Assembly (NCBI RefSeq): GCF_042652345.1 | Contig: NZ_JBHSJJ010000025.1 | Coordinates: 1 to 54,791, forward strand | Length of the DNA: 54,791 nt | Direction: 5' to 3' | DNA from: Negadavirga shengliensis | Lineage (GTDB): Bacteria; Bacteroidota; Bacteroidia; Cytophagales; Cyclobacteriaceae | Part shown: positions 8,914 through 17,502 of the stretch, one piece after another | Position numbering within the stretch: the stretch's first letter is position 1 | Layout: each line of letters opens with the position of its first letter | The notes under the pieces: generated by a model | The model's input: only the letters and a program-made list of their open reading frames with translations | What the model was told of the DNA's origin: nothing | The model's database searches: none | Made by a program: the position numbers and the translations under genes

Positions 8914-10518
8914 ATGAACCGATTAAACATACTTATGAAATATATTTTTGCACTCCTTGGAGTAGCGCTGTGGGCTTTCCAGGCTTCCGGCCAAAATCAA
9001 GCCGTCAACATCTACAACAAGGATTCCACTTTAATGGGGAACGGTGTCATGGTGAACAACAAAATGGATGGACTATGGAAGTTTACCAACCCAAAAACCA
9101 ACACCTTGATTCAACAGGGAACCTTTCAAAATGGACTGAAAGACGGTCAGTGGATCTCATACCATCCCAACAATCAAAAGCACATCGTAGCGGAATATAA
9201 AAATAACAAACTCAATGGCGCCTATCAGGAGTTTGACAGGGAGGGCGCATTGTTGACAGAGGCGGTTTATCAGGACAGTGTGCTTGTAGGTCCCTACAAA
9301 GAATACTTTGGAAAACATGGCAGACCCAGCTATGTCAACCCGAAACTGGTAAAGACAGAGGGCAGGTATGAGGACGGAAAAAAGGAGGGAGAGTGGGTTT
9401 CTTATTATGAAAATGGAGAGACTGCCGTAAAAATCAATTATGTAGCCAACATCAAAGAAGGTCCTTATAAGGAATACATGCCGTTTGGTGAACTTGCGGT
9501 TGAAACCAACTACAAGGAAAACAGACCCCACGGCGAATTCAAGAGATACAGCCCAAGTGGCAGGCTAGAAGAAGAGGGGCAGTATGAAAGGGGAAGAAGA
9601 ACAGGCAAGTGGATTAAATATTTCCCGGACACCAACATCATCGAAGCCGAAACAGAATATGACCCCTCAGGAAACAAAACCGGGAAATGGACCTATTATT
9701 ATGAAAACAAAAGAACAGCGCGGGTCGAACATTATGAAAACAATATTGCTGTAGGGCGGTGGGAAGAGTTTTTTCCCAATAGATCATTGGCCAAAAGGGT
9801 AGACTACGAATTAGGTGTCCCTGTGGGTGAATATATTGAAAACCATAGTAACGGAAACCCTTCTGTACGCGGACAGTACGAAAACGGCGTCAAAACCGGC
9901 ATCTGGAAAAGTTACTTTCCAGAGGGAAGATTATATTCCATCGGAGCCTACAGAAATGACCTCAAAACAGGCCTCTGGAAATATTTTAACAAAATAGGAA
10001 TACTTGTTGCCGAAGGCGAATACCAAATAGGATTCGAAAATGGCCAGTGGTTCTACTACTACGACGGGGGACAGCTCAAATCAGTAGGCAGTTATCTTTT
10101 GGGACAAGAGGATGGCACTTGGGGCCTTTTTTATGATAACAAACAACTGACACAAGAGGAATTCTGGAAATATGGAAGACTCATTAATGTGAGTGAATAC
10201 AATACTTATGACGGTTCCAGTACCCTTGACCCCGGTACATTGAAAGATGGGGATGGCACCAGGATAACTTATTATATCAACGGCCAGAAAGAATCCGAAG
10301 GAAACTACAAGTCAGGCCATCCTGACGGACAGTGGAAATATTACCACGACAACGGTCGGTTGGCATCGGAAGGAGGCATGGAAAACGGCAAAAAAGAGGG
10401 CCCCTGGAAATATTACAGCAGGGCGGGGAATCTTGAGGACATCATCAACTTTAAAAACGATGAGGTTGTATTGGATGAAGAACCCCAACCAAATGGGCTG
10501 TTCCAGGATTTCAATTAA
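8914..10518 (+). CDS. Secreted MORN-type (YwqK-like) repeat protein
   Basis: 534 aa from the first ATG; an internal ATG at 8935 (MKYIFALLGVALW) would also give a good signal peptide, cut near ASG-QNQ. The rest is about 18 units of 23-24 residues with the pattern NG-K-G-W-YY-NG-L-EG-Y, as in DGKKEGEWVSYYENG and SGHPDGQWKYYHDNG. This is the MORN / YwqK antitoxin-like repeat, common in Bacteroidota secreted proteins. Such repeats form an extended beta structure, and here the function is unknown. No toxin gene is adjacent, so an antitoxin role is not supported. About 140 bp separate it from the upstream gene. Confidence 0.88.
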   Translation: MNRLNILMKYIFALLGVALWAFQASGQNQAVNIYNKDSTLMGNGVMVNNKMDGLWKFTNPKTNTLIQQGTFQNGLKDGQWISYHPNNQKHIVAEYKNNKLNGAYQEFDREGALLTEAVYQDSVLVGPYKEYFGKHGRPSYVNPKLVKTEGRYEDGKKEGEWVSYYENGETAVKINYVANIKEGPYKEYMPFGELAVETNYKENRPHGEFKRYSPSGRLEEEGQYERGRRTGKWIKYFPDTNIIEAETEYDPSGNKTGKWTYYYENKRTARVEHYENNIAVGRWEEFFPNRSLAKRVDYELGVPVGEYIENHSNGNPSVRGQYENGVKTGIWKSYFPEGRLYSIGAYRNDLKTGLWKYFNKIGILVAEGEYQIGFENGQWFYYYDGGQLKSVGSYLLGQEDGTWGLFYDNKQLTQEEFWKYGRLINVSEYNTYDGSSTLDPGTLKDGDGTRITYYINGQKESEGNYKSGHPDGQWKYYHDNGRLASEGGMENGKKEGPWKYYSRAGNLEDIINFKNDEVVLDEEPQPNGLFQDFN

Positions 10519-10871
10519 CGACAGCGGTTTTTCCATTTTAGTTAATGACAGCATTGAAATTTTGAAAGCGGTAGTGATACAGAAAGTATATCAAAAAAGC
10601 GGTAGAACACGTTCATCAACAGCGGCGAAAACATCTGGAACACCAACGATGAAAACGCTGAATCTAGCTTAGAATAATACAAAACCCATTAAGATAAATG
10701 CGGTGTCATATCACGAAAAACATGATATAACCCCTGAACAAAAAGGTTTTTTATATAATAAAATACTGCATTTAACATTTTTTAAGGATTTTTATTCTAT
10801 TAATGATAATCTCGTAAAACTTTATAACACAGTCTCCCGTATACCCCATCAAGAACCAAACCTTAGTCGTC
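10519..10871. other. Intergenic region without a supported gene
   Basis: About 350 bp between the MORN-repeat gene and the DUF6600 gene. The first part (10519-10675) has near-coding composition but its frames are short and overlap the preceding gene out of frame. The second part is AT-rich and probably carries the promoter of the next gene. There is no strong terminator. Confidence 0.5.
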
Positions 10872-12275
10872 ATGAAAAAGTCAATAAATAACCGGCTTCA
10901 AAAATTCATATTGAGTGGATTTTTATTATTAGGTTTGATGGCATTTTTGGCAGGAAAGACAGCAGAGGCCAAATCTAATAATTTTGCAGTATCTTTTCAG
11001 GTTTTCTATGATGAATTGATGCCCTATGGTGATTGGATAGATGATCCTCACTATGGCTTCATTTGGGTACCTTACGTAGAGCCTGGATTTCAACCATATA
11101 GGACCAATGGTTATTGGGTAATGTCCAGGTTTGGAAATACATGGGTATCCATGTACGACTGGGGTTGGGCTCCATTCCATTATGGAAGATGGTTTTATAG
11201 CGACCTGTACGGCTGGGGCTGGATCCCGGGATATGAGTGGGGACCGGCCTGGGTTGATTGGAGAACAGGTGGAGGATATTATGGATGGGCTCCGCTTCCT
11301 CCCAGGGTCCAGTTCTACGCGTCAGTCAGTTTTCCTGTATACAGCCGTTGGGTTTTTGTACCCAGAAGGAGATTGTTAAGCAGGAATATCTACAACTATT
11401 ATATTCCAAGCAGGAATGTGACCGTGGTTTACAATCGAACGACTGTGATCAACAATACCTATGTGTATAACAACAGGACCTACATCTCCGGACCAAGCAG
11501 GTCAGAAATCCAAAAGGTTACAAGACGGAATGTGCCTGTCTATGAGGTAAACAACAGTAACAGACCGGGAAGGGCGGCCGTAAACAATAACACCGTACAA
11601 ATGTACAGGCCGGAAATCAGGCAGGTTTCATCCCAGAGCAGGGAGCAAGCCAATGCCAAGCCCAGCAGGGTGATGACTTCCAACGAATTCAGGAACAACA
11701 GGTCAAATGTCGCCGCTGCTCCTTCAACTTCCAATGAAAGGAGAACCCCTAGGAATAATGACGCCACGGTCAGTTCCCCAAGGAATAATCAGGCTAACAG
11801 GACGGCTGCGCCCAACACCAGGCAGGTAAGTCCCGAACAGCCCCAAAGGCAAAATCAAAGGACGGTTACTCCGGAAAACAGGAACCAAAACCGTTCTCAA
11901 AGTGAGACACCCAGACAGGTGCAGCCGCCTCAAAATAATCAGCGACAGGCAGCACCCGCCCAAAGAGACGTGAAGCAGCAGGCACCTGTTCAGAGAGAGG
12001 CAAAACCGGCCCAAGCACCCCAGCAAAGACAGGTCGCCCCTTCTCCTCAGCGAGGCCAGGTCAGACAATCTGCTCCGGCACAGCGGCAGGTAAAACAGAC
12101 TGCACCCGCACGGTCTTCATCCAGGGTGGCTTCACAACCCAGTAGGACACCGTCAAGCCCAAGGGTGAGCAACAGCGGGTCACAGGTGAGAAATTCTTCA
12201 GGGACATCCAGCCGCACCCAAAGGGCAAGCACCTCTTCCAATGCCAGGAGCAATTCCAGAAGAGGCGGGAACTAA
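10872..12275 (+). CDS. DUF6600-type aromatic-rich secreted protein with long Q/N/R/P-rich tail
   Basis: 467 aa. A signal peptide (about 1-33; FLLLGLMAFLAGKTAEA) is followed by a compact domain (about 38-150) packed with Trp, Tyr and Gly: YDELMPYGDWIDDPHYGFIW, GYWVMSRFGNTWVSMYDWGW, GWIPGYEWGPAWVDWR. This is the DUF6600 / YXWGXW pattern of Bacteroidota envelope proteins. From about residue 200 the chain is low complexity, rich in Gln, Asn, Arg, Pro and Ser, with a strongly basic character (QRQVKQTAPARSSSR). Function is unknown; a cell-surface location with a flexible cationic tail is inferred. A strong hairpin terminator follows. Confidence 0.85.
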   Translation: MKKSINNRLQKFILSGFLLLGLMAFLAGKTAEAKSNNFAVSFQVFYDELMPYGDWIDDPHYGFIWVPYVEPGFQPYRTNGYWVMSRFGNTWVSMYDWGWAPFHYGRWFYSDLYGWGWIPGYEWGPAWVDWRTGGGYYGWAPLPPRVQFYASVSFPVYSRWVFVPRRRLLSRNIYNYYIPSRNVTVVYNRTTVINNTYVYNNRTYISGPSRSEIQKVTRRNVPVYEVNNSNRPGRAAVNNNTVQMYRPEIRQVSSQSREQANAKPSRVMTSNEFRNNRSNVAAAPSTSNERRTPRNNDATVSSPRNNQANRTAAPNTRQVSPEQPQRQNQRTVTPENRNQNRSQSETPRQVQPPQNNQRQAAPAQRDVKQQAPVQREAKPAQAPQQRQVAPSPQRGQVRQSAPAQRQVKQTAPARSSSRVASQPSRTPSSPRVSNSGSQVRNSSGTSSRTQRASTSSNARSNSRRGGN

Positions 12276-12347
12276 ACCACCGCCGGTTACAGTTCAATAA
12301 ACTGTAGTGTCGAAGTAAAAGCAATAACTACCATTTTTTTCACAAAG

Positions 12348-12380
12348 AAAGGAAAGGGGTACCATTAGCCCCTTTCCTTT
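12348..12380 (+). terminator. Strong, probably bidirectional terminator
   Basis: Perfect 12-bp stem aaaggaaagggg (12348-12359) / cccctttccttt (12369-12380) with a 9-nt loop. It lies between the convergent ends of the DUF6600 gene and the isomerase gene. The stem itself supplies T-rich 3' ends in both directions. Confidence 0.85.
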
Positions 12381-12402
12381 TGATATCCGGGTTCGGACGC
12401 TA

Positions 12403-13332
12403 TCAGACAGCAGATGCCAGCCTTTTCATCTTATCTAATCCTGTCTTTGCTACTTCCAGTGGGTCCTGTGCCCAATAATCTCTGTTAAACAGTTCCAAAG
12501 AAAGCACTTTCTCCCCTCCCATGTTCTTCAGATCAGTAAGTATCTGGTTCATCGGAGCTGCTCCATCCCCAGGATAAACCCTGTCCTTGTCTTCTTGCTG
12601 TTCCCGTGGAATAGTAGCCACATAATCATTCATATGAAAAATCTCAATAGCGGACCCGTTGATCAGTTTAAGCCCGCCATACCCTGATCCGCCGCGGAAT
12701 AAGTGATAAACATCCGCCAGTATCCTGGCATCGGGATCATCGGCCACCGCAGCCACCATCAAAGTCTGGCCCAAGTGGTGAAACGGAGCAAATGCCCCCC
12801 AAAACTCCAATTGAGGCATTACACCGGTACTTCTTCCCAAATCCAGCAATTTCCTATACTGTCCACCTGCTTTCATCATATCCAGGGGAGCTTGGGTACC
12901 AATCGCAGGCGCTGCCACACGGTTACATCCTATCTCTGCCAGCATCTCCATCTCCTCCTTCATTTGGATAAATCCAGCCCGGCTTTTCTCCTCATCAGGT
13001 GACATCCAGGGAGCAAAGCCAATGGCATTCTCAGCCTTCAGGCCATGATCATCCAATGCTTTCTTCAAATCACTGGCCGGGTTTCCCTCCTCAATAAATT
13101 TCTTGATATCCTCTATCCATAGCTCAATGCCATCATATCCCGCTTTGGAGGTAATTTCTATGTATTTTAGTATCCCTGGATTTTGTCCCCTAATGGTACT
13201 TGTGTTCAAACAGTAACGAAACCGGGAGGTTCTCTTTTGGGACAAAACCGAAGCTGTTGCAGTAAGGGGAGAAGCCATCATTGCGGCAGGTGCGAGCGAC
13301 ATGGTGGTAAGGATTTTTCTTCTACTGATCAT
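12403..13332 (-). CDS. Sugar phosphate isomerase/epimerase (xylose-isomerase-like TIM barrel), Tat-type signal
   Basis: 309 aa. The N-terminus has a twin-arginine signal (SRRKILTT followed by a hydrophobic Ala/Met stretch and an Ala-x-Ala site near residue 28), so the protein is probably exported folded to the periplasm. The body is an AP-endonuclease-2/xylose-isomerase TIM barrel. Candidate metal or catalytic residues are Glu in YDGIELWIED, Glu in PQLEFWGAF, Asp/His in LADVYHLFRG, His in IFHMNDYV and Glu in LSLELFNRDYW. PGDGAAPMNQIL is a typical late-barrel motif. The substrate is unknown. The gene is transcribed alone, convergent with the DUF6600 gene. Confidence 0.9.
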   Translation of the reverse strand: MISRRKILTTMSLAPAAMMASPLTATASVLSQKRTSRFRYCLNTSTIRGQNPGILKYIEITSKAGYDGIELWIEDIKKFIEEGNPASDLKKALDDHGLKAENAIGFAPWMSPDEEKSRAGFIQMKEEMEMLAEIGCNRVAAPAIGTQAPLDMMKAGGQYRKLLDLGRSTGVMPQLEFWGAFAPFHHLGQTLMVAAVADDPDARILADVYHLFRGGSGYGGLKLINGSAIEIFHMNDYVATIPREQQEDKDRVYPGDGAAPMNQILTDLKNMGGEKVLSLELFNRDYWAQDPLEVAKTGLDKMKRLASAV

Positions 13333-13526
13333 TATTTTAGATTTTATTGACAGGTTTAAATAACACAGTTGTTCTTTGCCCTATGAAAGAATTGTTTTTA
13401 TTCGTCAGGAATTTAATGGATAAAAACACGAAATCAAACATTAATTCCCCAGGAGACCTGTTATTCAAAAAACTTTTACCCCCCGTACATGGATAGATAT
13501 GCGGAATTTACTTTATAAATTAACAG

Positions 13527-15242
13527 TCATTCTTTCAAAAACACCAACCTCTGCGATTTTGTCTTCAGAACATATTTTCCTTTTGGCAATTTTTTAACTT
13601 CTATTTCCCGGTTATCGTCAGCGATAAGGAATATGCTGGTCTCCCCGCTTACATCCTGTCCGGATATACTGTATATGCCTATCTCACTCAGTTCGTGGGA
13701 CGTCCCTTCGAGAATCAGCTTATCTCCAACAGGGTTGGGTTTAAAACTGATATTTGTGTTCCTGTATTTCTCCGTGACAATTGAAATAACATCTGAATAT
13801 TCGTAACTCCCATCATGATCCGATTGTTTAATTCGATAATAAACCCTTCCTTTTTGCGGGTACTCATCTATAAAAGCATACTTCTGAATCTCATTGCTAT
13901 CTCCTCCGGCACTTACAATACCCAAGCTTTTCCACTCTTTGCCATTAGCTGAAGTCAGGATATTAAAATGATCGCAATCTTTCTCCTGGGCGGTTTCCCA
14001 CTCCAGCACCACCCCCTTATCTTTCTCATAATACCCCCCAAAGCTGAGCCATGAAACAGGCAGGGGAACTTGGATTACATCAATATATACAACCGCTTCA
14101 TCACACTGTAATTCACTTGAATCACAAACTTCATAAGTAAATTCATCTGATCCATAAAATTCTTCATTGGGAATGTACTGAATTTCACCCGTGGCTTGAT
14201 CTATTACAACCGTCCCATTACTGGGGCCGGTTAAAATTTTAACCGTATTGGAATCAAGTATTTCAATAGGCAAATCGTTCGATAAAACTGTTATGACGAC
14301 AGGCTCACCTTGATTAGTGGTCCCATGGTCATTATTGGCTGCCAATATGTCAAACACTCCTACTTTATAGGCAGCAAAGGCAGGGTCACTCGTACCATTC
14401 AATCTGTACCTCATGCTCCGAACCTGATCATAATTATTTTGATCAATACCGAATGCACTTAAATCAGCCACCCACAATCTTAAATCCCTGCTCCCTTTTA
14501 TGAATGCCGCACTGTTTCCATTCAATTCATAAAAATCCGCTGACCAGCTTCCCACCCTCACCACTTGTGTGTGATCAATGGCCAGAGAATTACCGATCAA
14601 ATTCCCTACATCATCGGCCATATATATTTCATCCAGCACACTGCTGGGATCCGCAAATTGACTGACCAAAATATCAGGTATTCCATCTCCGATCTGATCG
14701 GGATCAATGATCCCACTAAAATCGAAAATAAGATTGCCAGCCGCAATGTTTGCTACGCCTGTTCCAAAATTCAATCCCTGGATGCCAGAGGTAAGAAATG
14801 ATGCCAGATTCGGAGGCACATTGAATGGAGGTGGAACTGATATACCATTATCCACTCCGTCATACATCTGTCCTAATCCTATGTAAGTACCGGAAGGTTT
14901 CGCCTGAATATTCCTTACTGGAAATGCCTGGTACACCTGAGGTGAAAAAGAAACCCCTTCCAAAGCCAGCCTGTCATCGTTGACCCCAGTAGAATAATTT
15001 ATACCATTCCATCTAAAACCCAGCAAATGATGTGTATTATCCGGCAAGATTGGATTATGATTCCCCGCCTCGGACGCCCAAAAACCTCCATAATCCGTAA
15101 AAATACCCGTAGAACCGCCATAATCCTGCGCTTTTAAAGAGAAGAAAGATGCCCCTATGCATAAGGTTAAACATACAGACTTTAAGAAATGATTCAACAT
15201 CATTTTTGTAGCCGCCGCAAATCCAATGACTTCCCTTTTCAT
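13527..15242 (-). CDS. Secreted protein with Ig/cadherin-like module and T9SS type A sorting domain
   Basis: 571 aa from the first ATG at 15242. Starting at the internal ATG at 15206 (MMLNHFLKSVCLTLCIG) gives a cleaner signal peptide, ending SLKA-QDY. Residues of about 30-290 form an unrecognised domain describing a beta-rich fold (TGIFTDYGGFWASEAGNHNP, LRLWVADLSAFG). Around 300-385 is a cadherin/VCBS-like module (NDLPIEILDSNTVKIL, FTYEVCDSSELQCDEAVVYI). About 390-480 is another beta domain (VLEWETAQEKDCDHFNI) common before sorting domains. The final 75 residues (FKPNPVGDKLILEG to YVLKTKSQRLVFLKE) are a T9SS type A sorting signal. Expected to be exported by T9SS and surface attached or released. 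Confidence 0.85.
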   Translation of the reverse strand: MKREVIGFAAATKMMLNHFLKSVCLTLCIGASFFSLKAQDYGGSTGIFTDYGGFWASEAGNHNPILPDNTHHLLGFRWNGINYSTGVNDDRLALEGVSFSPQVYQAFPVRNIQAKPSGTYIGLGQMYDGVDNGISVPPPFNVPPNLASFLTSGIQGLNFGTGVANIAAGNLIFDFSGIIDPDQIGDGIPDILVSQFADPSSVLDEIYMADDVGNLIGNSLAIDHTQVVRVGSWSADFYELNGNSAAFIKGSRDLRLWVADLSAFGIDQNNYDQVRSMRYRLNGTSDPAFAAYKVGVFDILAANNDHGTTNQGEPVVITVLSNDLPIEILDSNTVKILTGPSNGTVVIDQATGEIQYIPNEEFYGSDEFTYEVCDSSELQCDEAVVYIDVIQVPLPVSWLSFGGYYEKDKGVVLEWETAQEKDCDHFNILTSANGKEWKSLGIVSAGGDSNEIQKYAFIDEYPQKGRVYYRIKQSDHDGSYEYSDVISIVTEKYRNTNISFKPNPVGDKLILEGTSHELSEIGIYSISGQDVSGETSIFLIADDNREIEVKKLPKGKYVLKTKSQRLVFLKE

Positions 15243-15466
15243 CTAACTGGTCAAAAAGTGACAAAACATCCATTACCGGGTGTTTATAAAATAACGGTAA
15301 AGATAAGTATAATATAGTAGGTTACAACTTATTCAAAAAATAACAACTAAGCCTTTTTGTAATCTTCGAAAATTGAACCCGATTTTTACCTATTTTATTA
15401 CCACGAACAGGGGTTTTTATTAACTTCAACCATCATAAATTTTGACCGTAAAAAATTAACGCTCTT

Positions 15467-15985
15467 ATGACAAAAAGAGAAGTCTGGCAACGGGGGCCTA
15501 TAGAAAAGGTTTCCCCCATTTTACAACCCGTTGCACATGCCCTTCTGCAGAGTAACGAGGACATCGAAACCTACACTTCCGGGTTTCCGGACGAATTGTT
15601 GTGGAAAAAACCTGTCAACATGGCTTCTGTCGGTTTTCATTTGCGCCATATTCCGGGTGTTATTGACAGGCTTTTCACCTATGCCGATGGCCATTCCCTT
15701 ACAGAGGAACAACTGGAATATCTCAAAGCAGAAGCAAACGCAAACGGGAATCCCGTAGCCCTAAAAGATTTAATCAATCATGCTCAAAAACAAATCCATG
15801 CCGCTATCCATTATCTTGAATCCTCACCGGAGGCCAGCCTTACTGAAGAAAGATTCATTGGCAGGGCTAAAATCCCCACGACAAAATTAGGCTTGCTTTT
15901 TCATGCGGCAGAACACAGCCAGCGTCACGTAGGACAGCTTTTGGTGACGGTAAACTGGATCAAACAACTCCATGGGATAACCTAA
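15467..15985 (+). CDS. DinB family protein
   Basis: 172-aa four-helix protein of the DinB/YfiT-like metal-binding superfamily. Candidate metal-ligand histidines are in FHLRHIPGVIDRLF (first helix pair) and FHAAEHSQRHVGQLLVTVNW (last helix), the usual placement in this family. Such proteins include bacillithiol- or mycothiol-linked thiol transferases and many of unknown function, so the substrate here is not known. The stop codon overlaps the next ATG by one base (15985), implying translational coupling to the membrane protein downstream. Confidence 0.88.
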   Translation: MTKREVWQRGPIEKVSPILQPVAHALLQSNEDIETYTSGFPDELLWKKPVNMASVGFHLRHIPGVIDRLFTYADGHSLTEEQLEYLKAEANANGNPVALKDLINHAQKQIHAAIHYLESSPEASLTEERFIGRAKIPTTKLGLLFHAAEHSQRHVGQLLVTVNWIKQLHGIT

Positions 15986-17502
15986 TGGCTACCTCCTCAT
16001 CTTTTAGGTTTATTCGAAAGTCCCTGTTTAAACACCATCGTAAATCCGGTTTTGCGCTGTTTTTTGCCGCTATGTTTGTAATTTTACTGGCTTGCACCAT
16101 AACCAGTTTTTACAAATATGGTCCTTATTTCAGCCCGGACACCGTTAATTATTTCAGGATTGCATCGGGCACAGAAACTTCCATGCTGGCAAACTACAGC
16201 CCCTTATACCCGGCATTGCTTTATCTGATAAGCCGGTTGTTCTCCTTATCTGTTTTCGAGGCTGCATCTTTGTTGGTGGCAATGGGTTTTATCAGTGGCC
16301 TGCTCATTATTTTTCGGCTGTCGAAAACCCTGCTACCTGAAACTCCCCTAAGGTTGTATTTTCCTTTGGCCATCAGCTTTCTGGCATGGTGGTCATTCCG
16401 GGTAATGGTAAACGCCCATGCAGACGGGATCATGTATTTGCTATTGTTGGCCTGGCTCTATGTGGGGTTGTTGGTATGGAAATCTGACAGGCTCAGTCAT
16501 TTCTGGTGGTTGGGCATCATCGGTTCAATCATGATCTGGGCAAAAATCAATGCCATTTTCCTGCTGCCTGTGGTGGTCATGATCTATTTCTTTACTCAAA
16601 ACATCAAATGGAGGATTCCTGCTTTTTGCCTAATATTATCCCTTGGTGCTTACTTTTACTTTTTTCAAGAGAATATCCTGGTAATAAATATCGGGGAAGG
16701 TTTGGCAGACGGGGGAAGACCTCTGGACCATGCTAAAATATTGTTCAATAATATCAGCGCATTATTTAAGGTTTCACTGGGTTACTTTGTTTCGGATCTT
16801 GTCACAGAAAGCATTCCCACCTCACTGGCATTTGTTATGGGCACTGTTTTACTCGGAGCCGCCTTTACCCGTCTGCCCCTCCGAAACCGGCAGGATTATT
16901 CTCATTCACTGGCTTTGCTGGCATTGACATATGCTGTTCTATTTCTAAGCTTTCAACAATGGATGCTGTACGAAGAAATCAACTACAGGACGCTGTTTCC
17001 TTATTTGTTGGCAGGGGGATGGGCTGTATGGATCCGGTGGTCAAAACAGAAACACGATAGGATCATGTTTATCGCATGCGTGCTGATATCTGGCCACACA
17101 TTCCTGGGGCACCTCCACCTCTGGCAAAGGCCCTCGGTTTCTTCCTTGTTTGAGGTCAGCGGCCTGGCCAAATCCGGTTTGCCACATGCACTCAGAGGCA
17201 TTACCCACCAAAACAGACCTATCCTCACCGACTTCCCTGAAAAAGCAGAATTACTGCTGATCGAGGATGCTGTCCCCCGGGTGGACCATGTGAATCCCGA
17301 AAGCCTCTTTATTAAAGGAAAGAGAAGATTTTTAAACGAACAGCAGAGGGACGGAAACCTTCGTAATTCCGAAGAAATGCTCTCCAAAGGCAAGGCGGTA
17401 TTGGTGCTGTTTAAAGCCGATGATTATTGGGAATCGTTCGCCATCAAAGCAGGCCTTAATTTTGTTCCCCTGGGCAACGTTACCCTCATCTATAGTGACT
17501 GA
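15985..17502 (+). CDS. Polytopic membrane protein, GT-C glycosyltransferase-like
   Basis: 505 aa with about ten hydrophobic helices between residues 20 and 400 and a soluble C-terminal part. The first periplasmic loop reads YGPYFSPDTVNYFRIASG and is followed by YSPLYPALLYLISRLF. That arrangement (acidic residue in loop 1, then a Pro-containing helix) is typical of GT39/ArnT-like GT-C enzymes that use polyprenyl-phosphate sugars. Function in this protein is inference from topology. It is coupled to the DinB gene upstream, and its stop codon directly abuts the stop of the convergent sortase gene with no spacer. Confidence 0.72.
   Translation: MATSSSFRFIRKSLFKHHRKSGFALFFAAMFVILLACTITSFYKYGPYFSPDTVNYFRIASGTETSMLANYSPLYPALLYLISRLFSLSVFEAASLLVAMGFISGLLIIFRLSKTLLPETPLRLYFPLAISFLAWWSFRVMVNAHADGIMYLLLLAWLYVGLLVWKSDRLSHFWWLGIIGSIMIWAKINAIFLLPVVVMIYFFTQNIKWRIPAFCLILSLGAYFYFFQENILVINIGEGLADGGRPLDHAKILFNNISALFKVSLGYFVSDLVTESIPTSLAFVMGTVLLGAAFTRLPLRNRQDYSHSLALLALTYAVLFLSFQQWMLYEEINYRTLFPYLLAGGWAVWIRWSKQKHDRIMFIACVLISGHTFLGHLHLWQRPSVSSLFEVSGLAKSGLPHALRGITHQNRPILTDFPEKAELLLIEDAVPRVDHVNPESLFIKGKRRFLNEQQRDGNLRNSEEMLSKGKAVLVLFKADDYWESFAIKAGLNFVPLGNVTLIYSD

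Noticed and set aside
8914..10518. Antitoxin role for the YwqK-like repeats
   Set aside because: The protein has a signal peptide and no neighbouring toxin gene.
10703..10891. 62-codon open frame before the DUF6600 gene
   Set aside because: Low-complexity AT-rich translation that overlaps the true start of the next gene.
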